Shown: piece after piece, positions 13,501 through 28,500 of the stretch
Layout: each line of letters starts with the position of its first letter
Position numbering within the stretch: position 1 is the stretch's first letter
Origin: Acanthornis magna
Lineage: Eukaryota; Chordata; Aves; Passeriformes; Acanthizidae
Direction: 5' to 3'
Assembly (NCBI GenBank): GCA_036785705.1
Contig: JAWUZG010000036.1
Coordinates: 11,465,501-11,529,500, forward strand
Length of the DNA: 64,000 nucleotides
Notes under the pieces: generated by a model
The model's database searches: none
Told to the model about the DNA's origin: nothing
Seen by the model: only the letters and a program-made list of their open reading frames with translations
Translations under genes and position numbers: made by a program

Positions 13501-16500
13501 GCCAGGATGCTTTTAAAATAATTACTTCTTAAAATTCCTTATCTTACAGACACAGTACATGTATGACTACAAACGACATTAATTACCCCAAACCAATTAC
13601 TTGCATTTAGTCACCATTAAGAGGCTGCAGTTAACAACTCACATGTAGTAGCTCATACTACATAGGTACACCTTTGTTAAATGTATGATTCACACAGACC
13701 CTGACCACTGAAGAGCTGGGGGAAAGGCTGGAATGCAGTTCATTAGCCAGCCAACCACAAAAGATGACACCTGATCTAGTATTTGCAGAAATAACTTCAT
13801 ACTGGGCTATCTCATTTAAAGAGTCAATACTGCTTTCAGCTCTCAGAGGCTCTTAGCAGGTCCAGGCTGAAGAGACTTGACAATTGACAGTGACAGTCCA
13901 GGATGGCCAGGTCCTCCCCTGCACAGCTGGTTTTGTGAGGAGCCACAGCTGAAAAATAAACACCACCCACTCTTCAAGAAGAGAAGGAAAAACGAAAAGA
14001 GATTTCTAATTTAGTCTTAAGCAGCAAGATGAAAGAACAGTACTCCGCACTGCTTTATTCCATTTTTTGCACAGAGCCTTGTAACGGTGCTGCTTCACCA
14101 CCAGCCAGGTCTCAGCCAGGATTCTGTGCAATTTCACCGCACAAATAGAGCACTCCGCCCTCAGCAGTCTGGCATATACAAATGAGGCCAACTTAACAAA
14201 AAGTTTCATAGCTCTCCAGTCTGTCCTCTACCACACCCAGCATATCCCTGTTTTGGTGTCTCTGCCAGGCAGAGACCCCGAGGCCAGGGAAATTCCTGGT
14301 TAAGGGAAACATTTCTACTCTTCGGACTAAAAGTAATGAAGGCAGCTCTGACGTGCAGCAACGTAATTAGGTTAAGCATACCCTACTCAAATACCACAAA
14401 GAAGGCAATGAAATGCTCTGGTGCACAAGTGAAACTGCACAACTTCCTTAATTAATTTGCATGTATAACATTTAGAAACTGCATCAGAAAAAACCCACAT
14501 AGGTTTATTCCGGAGGTTTTAGAGCTTTTAGTTGATGGTTGATTTAAAACATCTGGCAATAGCTTTTGGTTTCAGAGGTACTAAATAAGCAATCTGAAAT
14601 AAGATGACTTGTTTTACCAACTGATATATTCCAAATTAATTTCTTAAAAAGAAAAACTGTATTGATAGTGTATTATCTTCAGATGTTGAAAGTTCAAAAC
14701 CATTAAGATTATACTGTAGCTAGACAACCTGTTTACCACTTTTGTACTCTAACACTTACAATTTCTGGGCAAGAGTCCACTAGAAAAACCAACAAGTATT
14801 TTGAAGAGCTCTGTCCTTCAAACATATCATCTGAGAATGCAAAGCATGCTGTTCTACAGAAGATATAATATAAGGAATTCCTGGCTCCTATGATAGTATT
14901 TTCTCCAATGGCTTGGGCTATTCCTCCTGGCCGTAAGATGACATTTCCTACAATTACTGAAAACAGCCCATTGCCAACTGAAGGAATTTAGAACACTAGT
15001 AAGTGATAAAAGGAAAAAATACCATTCTTTATGTTTATTTTAGAATTTTTATACCATCTCAAAGATGTTGTTGACTACTGGTCTTTTTTGTTTTAGGAAA
15101 GTATTAGCCTAAGGTAACATTAAAAATGGCTTGTCCCAAGTTGAAGATTACAAATTTTGAATGTGTTCTTATCAGGCATAGATAAGTATGCTGTACATGA
15201 CTGAAAATATTGTGCTTAGCACATAAAGTATTGCCAGAAATACAACTGGGACAAAGTATTGATCCAGCTTGTACATTCTGCAATCCTGGTGAAATGTCTT
15301 TGGCAATACTGCTGTCTCTAGACTTCTTTAAAAGCAGACATTAAAAAAGAAAAAAATCTTTAAATCCTTTCAAACACTAAGCTTGACAATGAAAAATTTT
15401 CCCAACAATTCATCAGCACACCTTCCCAAAGCCAGGAGAGCGTCCTATCAGACCAGCCTAGCACTTGCACAGCCCAGGCTTCTTTGCAATTGTACAGCAA
15501 GTGCTGGTTTGCCATGAGCCAGCAACAAAACAGTATAGACAACTCTCCAAATCCCTACCTTTCACCAGTGAAGGAAAGGCTGAATTATCCCAATAGAAAT
15601 TCACACATCAGATTGCAAAACATCCTTTTCAAAATAGTATTAGAACAGTGAAACTGAAGTATCATGAAATAGAGCTGGCAAGTGCAAAGTCTTGATCTGA
15701 TTGTTTCCAAAGTGGCAAATTCTGACATTAAAAAAAAAGTTTTTCAGAGGTCCATGCCTTTTAGTCCATCAATACCTACCTCACAGATCTCTTCCTATGT
15801 CAGGAACAAGGCTTCATTTTAACAGGAAAAAAGCATAGGCTTTAATTACTTCCACTTGGATAATGTATTATTCCCAAGTTAGAAGAATACCTTAAGTAGT
15901 AACATAAAACCAGCTTCAGGTCTCAGTTGGGGTCTAAAATATACTCCTAGTTTCCAATTTACACAGTACAGCTGGACATCATACAAAGGTCTTAAAACAA
16001 GGTAATTTAAGGTCTGTTTAGCTTTCTTGAAATTAGTTTTGCCAAGAATTTCACATGGTTTCTGATAAAGACAAAAATAAAGACACAGTAGTTCTTTAAA
16101 AGGTTGTCATAAGATTGACTACAATTAATCATTATGGTTTATTACTGTAAGTCTGCATCTTTAAAGAATACCTGAAAAAATAATCAAAGTACAAACAATT
16201 CCTACCAGAAACATATCAGCTGAACCACTTCGTTATTTCAGCCAGGATTTCTAAGCCGAGATAAGCAAGACTAAGAGAGATTGCCCTGCAGGACTCGACA
16301 CTGACAACCTTCTATTTCTTTCCACGTACAAGGGCACCTTAGGCTAGGGAGCAGAGGTGGCTTAATAGGTTATGTTTCTTCAGTTAGAAGAAAAATGGAA
16401 CACAGCACACAGCACATAAAAGGATCTTCTGTTTTGGACTGTGACTTACAAGCAAGAGCATGTTTTAAGTAGTAAGTTCTGCTTGGCAGTGTTTCCTTAG

Positions 16501-19500
16501 GTCCATTACTTCTTAAGTGAATTACTGTACACTGGAACGCAGTAAACAAGCTCAATGTTTTGTCTTTATTTAATGTCTTTGTATGAACACCTGAATGTGC
16601 AGAAACTTTAAGACAAGTGCAGGAATCTGACAGGGAACTTAATAGCCTTAGGGAAACACAAGACTGGAGAACAGCTAAACACATACAGAGCATTAAATGG
16701 TGAGAAATTAAAGTGTTAGAAATAACAGTAGAAAGAGATAAGCCACAAGAAAGGGCATTCTGTTGTTCCACAATAAACCTGGCAGAGGCCGAATGATAAA
16801 GCAATCTTCCCAATGTAACTATAGAATTATGGAATGATCCCTTGGAGAAAAACAGGAGGCTCAGCAAAACATTATGCACACTCCCACATCAAAGCAAATA
16901 AATACACCCAACTGGATTAGCCAGCAAATCCTTTCCATCTTCAGGTTCCCTGGATTCTCCCAGTCTGACTCAAAGCTTCCACTGACATTTGTGCTACCCA
17001 TTCCATGATCTGGAGGGGAATAAATGCCAGAGTGCTACAGCTCAGCATGCCTGTGTCGAGTAAGCCCAAGAGCTCCATGGGCTTGTTAGTGAGATATTCC
17101 TAGTATTTCAGTGTCATGGTTTAGTAAAGTCCTAGTTCTATGCTTAAGCTGAAGCACCACATTCTTTAAAGTCAATTTTCTCTGCATTGAACGAATCAGC
17201 TTGCTCTCCCAGGATTCACTTTTTCCTCACATGCTAGTCTTGCACCACTACAACTTTCAAGATCAGTGTGGGCTGAGAGGTTTGAAGACTCTGAAATTAA
17301 ACACGTTTATCATTTTTGCAGAGAATAGTTGAAATAAATGCACAAGCAGTTCACCTACTAAACAATACCAGCAACTACTCAGAACCCCATTTTCAAAAAA
17401 CAACATTCCTAATTTCACCACGTTGTTCCTTCTCTGCCAGCAGTTATATCCATATTTCAGTACAAAGCCATACACTTAAACATAGGAAAACACTGCCAGA
17501 GTCCTTCCAATTCAGTAATCCTCATCTGGAAAATTTTACTGACAGGTTTCTCAACATGAAACCTAACATTTAGTACCAAGTATCTTGCACAATTCCCTAA
17601 TCATATCTGGGGTGAGGGGTGGATCCACTCAGCTCTAGTTTAAGCAGTAGCAGATAGGGAGGAACCTACCAATGCTGACATTCAACACACATTATTTAAT
17701 ACCATGCCCATGTTTTTACAGACTTTCCACATTTTCCTTTTACAGTCTATCACACACAATTAAAGCTCCCTGCTTACCCTACTGACAAACCCAATCTAAC
17801 CCATTCTAAGAAGAGAGAGGTATTTTCTAATTTCTAACCACTTTCATCACCACCAGCCTTTGAAACAAATGCTGCAGACAGTGCAAGAAACAGGGGTATA
17901 AAGTAAATTTTTCCCAAGTTCAGGATCAACATGAAGTAGTTTTGCTCAGCATTAAGTAGTACAAGGACTGTCTTCACTATTAGATTGACCAGACTCTGAA
18001 GTTGGTTCAAAGCTTCTGCTGGCATGATTTGGTGGGTGTTTGTTCCTTTCCTCTCTGGGAATTGAAGAAATTAACTGACAATATGGTCAAGTGTGTGGAT
18101 ATCCTGTAAATTCTATTTAAACAGAAGTATTACACACTGATAGAACAACCTAATTGAGCAGTGACTACTTAGTCAGTAGTCAGTACTTAGCAGTGACTAC
18201 TACTTACTATTTTGCATCTGGCAGCAGAAGTTTATACCAGCAGCTATCAGGGGAATAAACTTAATTGCAAGATAACCAATAATAAAAAAATTTCATACTC
18301 CTACTGTTCTTTTCCTTTTTAAATGAGCAGCAGTCAACCTACACATGGAACTTCCAAATTGTTTAAATTTTTATCTAGGGAGGAAGAAGTTACCGACTCC
18401 TGGCATTCATGCCACACACAAACATGTACATTTTGAACTTCCAATATTAAGAAGTCCAACCAAATTCCATGCTGCAATTTCCTCATGCACATTGCAAAAC
18501 CATTACAAAACAAGTTACCTTTCATCAGTTCTGATTTTATCACTCAATTTAACTCAGTGCACAAAATGAAAGTTTCACTTTCCACTGCATTTCTAGCTAG
18601 CCTCCTCCAACGGGGAAAAAAATTAAAATTAGGACTTTGCTTACTTCTCTTCTTAGTAATCCCCTCTCAGGAGAGTAAAAGTGAAAATAGCAGCAAGGTA
18701 TACTGAAGACAACATTTCTGAAGACGATAGTTTGTTCTCACATGCACCAGATCACAGGCTCCTCTTCCATTAACTATGTCTGCATAACTTACCCACATAA
18801 TACTTTTTTGACCGACAGTAGTGTTACTTTACATAAAGGGAATGTTACCTATCACTACTCACAAGGTTCAATTCATGCTAGGGCAAAGGAGATGTAAGAT
18901 CAAAAACAAGATCCAGATTGCAGAACTGCATCTCTGTTGGTTAGGGCATGTTCACCTCTCAGATTCAATTCTCCCTACCACCAGTCAGTTTCTGTTGCAA
19001 AGGCAGCTCTTTTTTTGCTCCCAGATCTAGTACATCCCCATTTCAACATGCACTGCAGCCCAAAAGCCTCTAAATATTTAAAGGTTTTTATTCTATTCAC
19101 TACCATCTCTCATTTTTCCTTCCATGTAAAATTATGTGTAGTTGCCCTGACCAAGCGCCACTTCTCAGATGTGATGAATAATTTCATTAGGACTGCAAAT
19201 GTTCCCAAACCAGCCAAGTTATATCTTGAATAGTAATGGCAGAATGGTGAAAGCAGTGTTTAACGAAAAAGCTTCACCATCTGAATTGTAGTCCATGTGC
19301 AACTTTCCATTCCTTTCAAATGCCTTGGTATCCAAGCTGCTTCAGATTTTTTTTTGCATGTGTTTTCAGAAGTGAAAAATAGTAAATTAGCCTCTAGTGA
19401 AAACTACTATACATATAAATTTCAGCAGTGTAGAGCACTTCACAGGCTAAAAGCTCCATAAAAAAATAATCAGTATTACACACAACATATCAGTATGCCC

Positions 19501-22500
19501 CTAGCAAACACATAGTCTCTAGAATGTCTGAGAAATTTCTGATTCATGATGCTGATAGAAACTTCCAGATGAGAAGTAATCCATTTAGTAATGCTTGAAT
19601 CATTAAATGCATTTTGGTTTTCAACAAAGCTTTAAGAAGTTTCAAAAGAGAATATTGGTACATTTTATAAAAGCCAGGTCATTTTAACACACAATAATAC
19701 TTCATTATAGAAATACTTCCAGTACTGACTAGCCAGGGGGTTGGCAGATGGATAAGGAGAGGGAGAGACCAGTTGTTTAACAGAGATGGGTTAACTTAAG
19801 GCAAATGTTCAGTCTCTTGACTTAAGTTTGAAAATTCCAGAGCAAACCAATTGCTATCTAATGAAACAAGGGAAAACAAAAGCATTCATTACACAGAAGT
19901 AAGTAATGTATGAGACTTGGAACTTTTGCAAAGGTCTTTTGGTTTTGTAGCTCTTTTTTGTTTTAACACAGTTACAGTTTTGAAGGGGTACATAGAACAG
20001 ACAACATAAGAGTTTCAAAAGTTGGGCTGAACCTTAAACAAAATTCTATGGGTTAGTCCCATACCAGCCATCTGCAATGGGTGGCCAGTTCTGGGAACTG
20101 CTCAGTGATTTGCGTGCACTCTCAGCACATGCAGGGCTACAGCTGCTGAGAAAGAGCTATGAACAAAGCTGACAAATTCCTGGCAAATGATTGGTTAAGG
20201 GCACCACCTTGGCAATTGTGTTGAAATAAATTATCGAGGTCAAGACAGTCAGCTCTAATTTCCTGAAAACTTCCTTTGAAGATTATATTTTGAGTTTGCA
20301 ATGGCAGACTGCACACAGCTTGTTTTGAGTGCAGTCAGCATGGGAGCAGTACATCAACTGAAGCAGGGAACTATTTTTTCCTTTAGACATCTGAGTTGTA
20401 ACATGAATCTGTACATTAGTAATACAATTATAATTATGGACCTTGACAGCTGCCTTATCTGTTACCACAAACAGAAAACTGACAGACTGAAATCAGAGAA
20501 CTACAAATATCCAAAGTTAAGTTTCATTTAGAAGGAAGTGCTTCACACATATACACGTCCTTGCTAGGTGTACAAGTCTGCTTTGGGGGCCAACAAAGTT
20601 CAGACTCCAGAGAGTGCCGCTGAAGTAGCAGCCTTCTACAACATGGCGTAATGTTTACCACTTCAGGTCCAAAGGTTTGATTTCTAGTACGTGCTTAGTG
20701 AGCTGACAAATAATCCAGGAAGGGCAGTTTCTTGGACAGATTCCTGGAGCTACTTTGTCAGCGGGTTTTCAGTTTTGCTCCAAACCCAGAACTCTGAACT
20801 TCTAGGTCCCACCCCAACACCCATACTCAGCAAAAAAAGCTAAAAAAGTATTATCTAACAAAAGTATTTAGACCTTACTGATTGCATTATTGTGACAAAC
20901 CTGCATTGCTCAGCTAAAATGCAATAAATACTGCATTCAAGAAAAATCTGTAGTAAACTCAGGAAACTTAAGCAGACAGATTAAGGAGCCCTTTAGCACA
21001 TACCTGATCATACAGATACTACTGCTATGTTCTTCCATCATATTCACCTGTCCCATTAAGGAAAAAGATGGATTTTTGGGAACAATAAATAATGATTTTG
21101 TTCTAATATCATTCTACAGCTCTGAAATATTAAAGCATGTCATCAGAATTAGTTCAGAACATGATTCAAATTTCAGCTACAAGAAGTCTTTAACAGCAAA
21201 TTCCTTATAATATATACTAGAGAAGATAATTAAGGGAACCACTTTAAGTACATCCACTGTCAGTACTCATTTGCAGGTCACCCAGACCACTTCTATTTGC
21301 TCAGAAACAGATTAAGCAAATCATGGTACGTATGCACATGAAGACTGCATGCACACACTCTAACTGCTCCATTAGAAACCTGCTATCATACTTAAAACTG
21401 TTTAAAGGGCTACTTTTTCAAAGGACCATTCAGACATATATTTTCACAACCTTCACTAGAAAAGATCCAGATCCTTACTTCCCATTCCCAGCTCTGTAGA
21501 GTATTGATCAAGAAAGACCATGTTACACTTATGGCCTCCCACCTGCAACTGTTCCCTGTCCAAGAGCAGGATACTTAAGCACTTTACACTCCTGGAATAA
21601 AAAGGCTGCTTGGCTTATATGATAAGTATAGATCACTACTAAATGTGTATAACTGTCCTGCTTTCTCCATTTTAAAGAGCATGAAATAACTGTGGGAAGA
21701 CCGACAACTTTGCTACATGCATTTTTTTGCTTTAATGAATACAGTCCCCTCCACTTACAGAAACAGAAACCTGAACTGTCTCATTGTACAACACTGAAAC
21801 TGCATTGTTATGGAACTAGTATCAATATTTCAGTTTCAAAAGTGTGAAATAAGGTTTGGAATTGCATTCCCGAAGACTAAGTTTTATTATATTTTTAAAA
21901 AACCCAAAAGCTGGACCCAGCAATTAGCCAGGTTTGAAATTCAATCCAGATTTTTCAGTTGCAGTCCAAAAGGACAATAAAATTCCATCACAAAGGGACA
22001 CATCTGGCATTTATAAAATCCAGATCCTACACATGAATGAAACAAAAAGACCTCATATCTGTATCTCAAGAGAAGAACCAAAACAAGCCAGCAATACCTC
22101 AACAGTAGACGTTTTAAGAGACAAGAATGCCTCCAAATCTGCACCTTAAATGAGAGCTCAATAAACAGACTTCAGAGTAAAATTTAGTGAATTGAAAGTT
22201 TCAAGAAATTAAACCATATGCTGATCCTTCTTTTAACTCCCCATAAGGTGCAGCTGGAGAGGCATAAAAACAAAATGCAAATGCATTAAAGAAGGTCAGC
22301 AAGGAGAAAGATCTTTTCAGCTTCCCAGGTCTTCATGCTTAGTAGTAAAGTTCAGAGAAGAGAGGTACTATCAAGCCACAGAAGATCCAACCATGTTTAC
22401 TTAAAAGCCAGACTTGCAAGCCCATGAGACATGCGTCCAGTGGTGCTGAAGAAGGCAGATGATGCCATGATGAGGCTGTCTAGATAGCTTTAAAAAGCCA

Positions 22501-25500
22501 TGCAAAGGAGCCAGGGTGTCCCTCAGATGGTTAAAAAAGTAGATCAGTATTCACAGGGCTTTGTCAAAATTCAACAGCTACCCCCACATTAATGAAATAT
22601 TTAACCCACTCTTGCAAGTCACTGTAACAAGATCTCCACAGTCTTCAAGATGATGTGGCCATTAGTAACAATGGGGGGAGGGTTACTCAAAAGGTATACT
22701 CTAAAGGGTAGAAAACAATCTTTTATAGAAGGGAAGCCAGCATATTAATTTTCTGGAATTATTTAATCCTTTTTCTGGTGATATTTTAGAGATTTTTTTT
22801 AGAACAGCTTTCACCATCATTGGTGTAAAAATACATATTTCACATTAATCCAAAACTATGAAGAATAACTTTATAACCCAATTACCAGGTATCTGAATTG
22901 ATTCTTAAACTTGTATCCGCTAAGTGGATTGGTCCCAGTTAGTCCGTTTCAGATACCTACATGCCCACTATGGCACAACAAAACCATGTTCAGTGAGCAT
23001 GCAAGAAAAGGAATACCTTAAATTAAAGCCTTTTGCTTTCAAGGGTTATGAGTTCAACACAGCATTAGCAAATTTGTGTTTCTCACTCTTTACTTAATAC
23101 AGACATTGTAAACCTAGTTTTTTCCTACGTTATTACTCAGGAAATTATTTTTAAACCAAAAAAATTTAAAGGAGCATGCTGTAAAGCTTTGAAGTTCTAG
23201 GGTGGCATCATTTGCATGAGCACTAACTAGTACATTATTATACCCCAGTATATTATTGTCCCTGTGAAATTATTCAGCAGACACTGAGTAAGAGTACAGC
23301 ATACTTCATACTACAACATTTATTCTTAACAATTTTTGGATGAAATGTAAGTTTAAATAGTATCAGATTCAATATACCTGACCTTTACACAAGGCTTTAA
23401 TGTGAAGTTTGTGCTGCCAAGTTTATAAAATTATATATACATATATATATAAATAAAAACCAAAGTGACAGCACAATCCTAAATTAAGTTCTAAAAATAT
23501 TGTAAGCTCTATATAGCACCTGCTACATTGTTTGAGAATTAAATAAGATTAATTGAAATATTCTTTCAATCACACACAACTGGTCAATACCAGAAGTTTG
23601 GGTTTGGGGTTCTTTGTTGTTTTTGCAGAGCTTTTGTTCAGTTTTGGCTGGCTTTTTTGCTGCCAAGGCTTAGGCAGTTGTGTTTGATTTTGTTTTAGTT
23701 TTTATTTGCTTGTAGGAAGAACTTTATAAAACTGGAGAGAAACACCCATCACCATTACTAAATTCTCACCCTCCTCAAGAAAAAAATATTGACAGAACCT
23801 TTATTTAAGTCTCATTTACTTTTTTTCAGACTACATTTTACAAGCAATAGGGAATACTCATTCTTTGCTTAAGATGACAACTAACACTGACCTTTACCAG
23901 GTTCAGGTTGGTCTGGTCAAATGTGTCCCCTGGATTCCAGATCCTCCCTCCTAGAGATTACCAGTGCTTGTCTACACAAAGGCAACCAATGTTGCATTAG
24001 CAATTCCTGATTGCCAAAATTGTTTGGGAGCCACCAGTTAATTTTGCCACGCCATGGCAATGTACATCCCAATGATACAGTCAGAAGGCACACTATCATC
24101 ATCTTGAAATCTTGAAGCACAATATATTTCAGCTTAACTGAACAAATATCTTATAAAGGTGTCTTTTTTCCCCTCTGGGAGATGCTAAAAAATAAGTCTC
24201 TTCCAGGATCAAGTGTTCATATACTAGAGGAAAAGAGCAGCTCCTGATATTCTCCTTTGTTACTCTACAAGACACTCAAGTCTTACTGTTTACACACTGA
24301 TTTCAGATAACCAGCAACTACAACTAAGTACACTTACCAGAGGAACAGTGAAATACTAACTCAGAGCTGCTGCTGTTGCTAAAAAACTGTGGTTTCTCTT
24401 AAGTCTTTTGGATAAAGAAAAGCTAACAAACAGGATGTATGAACAATCTGCTATGGACTGGCTACAGCAGAGAGGTTTGGGAAATACGCCTCAGCTACCA
24501 ACAAGGAATGGAGAAACTATCATCTGTCCTATCTGCCCACTTCTCCTTGAGAAATTTGGGTATTTTGCCAACCCACTCAAAGCCAGGCAAAGGTATGCAG
24601 TGGAAAGACAGAAGAAAAGGAAGATGAGCAAAAATGGAAGTTGCAAAAGCCAAAGAGATCAGAGATTAGTGGACACTGTTCACTCACATCTGCCCTTTAT
24701 CAAGGTTATAGCCTAGCACACCTTCCTATTTTACTAAGCCCTGCTTTGCCTATTTGAAAGGGAAAACAGGCAACTGACTAGCCATTATCTTTATAGGTGC
24801 TAAGGAAAGTACCTTAAAGGCAATTCAGCAGCATTAAAGTATATACTAGTACACTAAAAGTGACACACTAATTGCAAGCACCAGCAACAGGAGGACACCA
24901 TGACTTTGATCTCTCTTGATTCGTAGACACTAAAACTTGTGCTTCTACATCAAATTTACTTTTCTGTAACCAAAACAAGCCAGGTCAGACACCTTTATTG
25001 AGTTACTAGTCTTAATATTTATTTAGAGGGAATGCTAAACAGCTCTGCACACAACTAACTGACATCAAACCTAGCAATACCTCCATAAAAGCTTGAGATG
25101 GCAATTCTGTACAAGTCATTCACCTCAGGAAAGTGCCATTTAGTAGGTCATTGCAAGCTTCTGTGTCTAATTTAAATTAAATGCCAAACATTGCCTGAAG
25201 AAAGGTTTGCCTTACAAAGAGGCACAGGAAAAAAGTAGAGCTTATAATAATATTTAACTAACAATTTTTTTATATAACTAGTGATTTCCATGCATATTTT
25301 AGAGCTCTTCAAATGCTACAAACTTGGATGTATATGTGCCAACTCTTACATGCATCTTTGGACAAATATGAATGAGATTTACTAAGCACACAACCATGCT
25401 AGTGGTCCTCTGCTTTGCTGATCCACCAGTGGTAATGGAAGTGCCAACATACTATAAAAGTTGTCAAGGAGAACCTAAGGTATTTAAAACTGAAGAGGAC

Positions 25501-28500
25501 TGCTTTCAGCATGATAGACAGCAAGCAAGATGCTTCAGTCAGCAAGAATTCTCTTATTAATCTCAGGTTAGAAAGTAAAACCTTACTGAAACTAACTATA
25601 ACTTATGGGCACTTTACTCATTTAGACAATCAATCCTAAATCCATTGGTTTATATTCCTGATAATGCATACAATGTATTGTATAGTTGGCACTGAACAGT
25701 AAAAAAATTATTACTATCTTTCTCTCATGCCCCCATGTTATAACATAGCAGACATAGACAAAGAGTTGGAAACATCAGATTTACATAAAACAGTACTGGA
25801 ACATAACATGAAATATGTTTGCCTAAAACATTGGCAGCCTCCAACCATAACTTATGGGCTTCCAGAAACACAGGGTGTTTTCTTGGGGTTATTCTTCTAG
25901 AAGTTTCTGCAAATGGCGTTTTGAACCCACTTTGAACCAAACTTACACATTGCAGTACTATAAAGAATTTTCACAGCTTACTCTTCAGTCTTCATGTGGG
26001 AAAAAATAAACAACTTCACATGTTTCCCCTTCCAGTTTTACTGCCAAGGAAGAAATTGAAACACTGACTGATTACCTAATTTATGTACCACTTCCAGAGC
26101 ATCCTTTAGAAACTTCCATCTTACACCCATCTCTTCAACACACACACACTTTATTTCAGACCAAGAAGTCTGATCTACTTGGGAATGTTGCATACCAAGC
26201 TATTTTATACTTTTGATTAGTATAAAATAGTAAAAAGAAATGAGAAGGGAGATAACTAATCAGAAGATACAATATGAATAGTGGAAGCGCACAATAAATT
26301 CTTACACTGTTCTCATTGTTTTCAATGAAATAATAAATAACTATTAGATTTGTCTTTTTGACTCTACACTCAAGCATGAACATTCTAAAATATTCAAATG
26401 CAACTTCAAGTTTTACTACTATAAAGGAATAGGTTCAATTCAGAACATATGATTTTATATACACCACTATGATTGTCCCATCTTCATTTCTTTGTACTTC
26501 TACCTGCCTATTTAATCTATGCAAATGAGAGTAGACAGTAGCCACTAATAATTTTGTCAGCTGATACAGAAATTCATCTCTGGGTTACAGCTTGAAAGGC
26601 TACTGACCTCTTCCAGCTTGCTGTAAAACTCACTGCAATCCACCTCTCTCCTCTTAGTGGGCTATTAACTGAAAGGTTAATGCCCTTGGGCACATGGCCT
26701 CTCAGTGGGCACATGACCCAAGATCATCGAAACCCAATTTCCATAGGAAACACTGAAAGATTTACTGGGTCACTGCATCCAGGTCATCCACCTGTACAGG
26801 ACAATGTCCCATTTTAATCTGTCCTACCCTTCCTTGACCACTTGTTAACTTTTTGTTTACAGCTTTCTGTGCATCAAAAAGCCTCAGCTGAGAGTGGAAG
26901 CCCCACAGGTGAGCTCACACTCAAGTGAAGAATTCAAGGCAAGCTCTGACCAAACAGGAGAGCTCCCTCACATCACTTTATAGGCAAACAGTGGCCACAG
27001 AAATGGGGAACACAACAGCAGCTGGAAATACAAACCTAATAGCTGATCAGTTAAGAGATGACAAACAAATCCTGCTTCCAATATGGAAGTCAGATTTCAA
27101 AGCACAGGGAAAAATAATCAGTATGCCACTGCTCCCCCATACTATTGTTATACAAGAAACATCTATGTTTTTGTTTAAGCAAAAGCCAATTCTTTTTTTC
27201 CATCATCCCCAAAACCCAGAAAGATTTATTTCAGGACCAGTTCAGTCATCACAACCAATTCAAATTTTCTCCATGCCCCTCTTTACATTTAAAAAGCACT
27301 TTTAAACTCATGAAGAAGTTAAACTAAAGACTCAGAGCTGGCTGGCACTGGCTCTGTGGGACACAGCAGCGTCTCAAAGAAGTTGTATCTCCTGCCACAC
27401 ATACCTAGTGTACTGCTTTACTGCCTATCCATGCACTTGTTCCTCTACCGCCAACAGCCATTCGCATTTCATCAATGTTTTCCTATGGCAACACCATGCA
27501 TGCTACCAAAAAATAACAGGGAGCATGTGCTAGAAGAGCAAAGGAGCACAGAGGACAGTGAGCAAAACTACACACATCTACTTAGAACTTTTCTTTGTGT
27601 AGTTTTTAACTAAGAGGGCATATAGAACTGGAAAAAAATGGCAAGGAGTCTCTATAAAGGCTGCAGAAAGCTCAGGCAACTCAAACTATTCTGAATATAG
27701 TTCTAACATTTCCAATAGCACTCAAACACTGTGTTTATAGCACAGTGACTAAACTTTGATGTGTCAGATGGTATATTCTTGTTTCCACAAGTATCATGTT
27801 GCAATTGAACAAGCAGGTAAGTATTTAAGATTAAAAAATTCTTAATAATGAGAAAAATTAATAGTACAATTCTCCTAATAAACCTGCATATATTTACATG
27901 GGCGTTCAGTTTTTATTTGTTTTCATTCCAAAACTAAAACATTTCCTTTGCTCTACATCCACTTTCTAAGGTAGATTTTTAATTCTTCTCTTCATTCTTC
28001 TCATCATTCACCTTTCAGAAACATAAATAAAAGCCAATTGAAACGAAAAAAAAGCCGATCACACACATTTTCTAAATAAGCAGAAACAAACACACAATGA
28101 GGCATTTATCTATACACCAACAAAAGAAACTTTCACAAATTGGAAAAAAATCCCAGTGTCTAGCCAGGGTTTAAAGTTTAAAATTCATTACAATAAATTT
28201 ATTCTAGGAGAAGCACAAGAACTGCAGCAGCATTACCAAACCCATTGCCTCAAGTTAACAAATACGTTATACAACCAAGTATACAAGAGTAGCCAGACTC
28301 ACCTTCCCTCATTGATTTTTGCTTTGTCTCCATGACAAGTGAAGTTCTCAATGTAACCCAGGCTGCAGTTGATCCGTGCCCAGTCGGGCTGGCACACAGC
28401 AAGGAAGTGAGGACGCAGTCTACCTATGGAGTACTTGGCAATGTCTGTCAATGACTGGCTAGCAGCTGCCCCAAAAATGAAGGTCCCAATGCCTTTGTAA

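Noticed and set aside
16370..16879. 169-codon minus-strand open frame in intron 3
   Set aside because: No recognised domain, the composition is that of random AT-rich frames, and there are no promoter or splice features. It begins at a plausible ATG, but length alone is not evidence in a 64-kb window.
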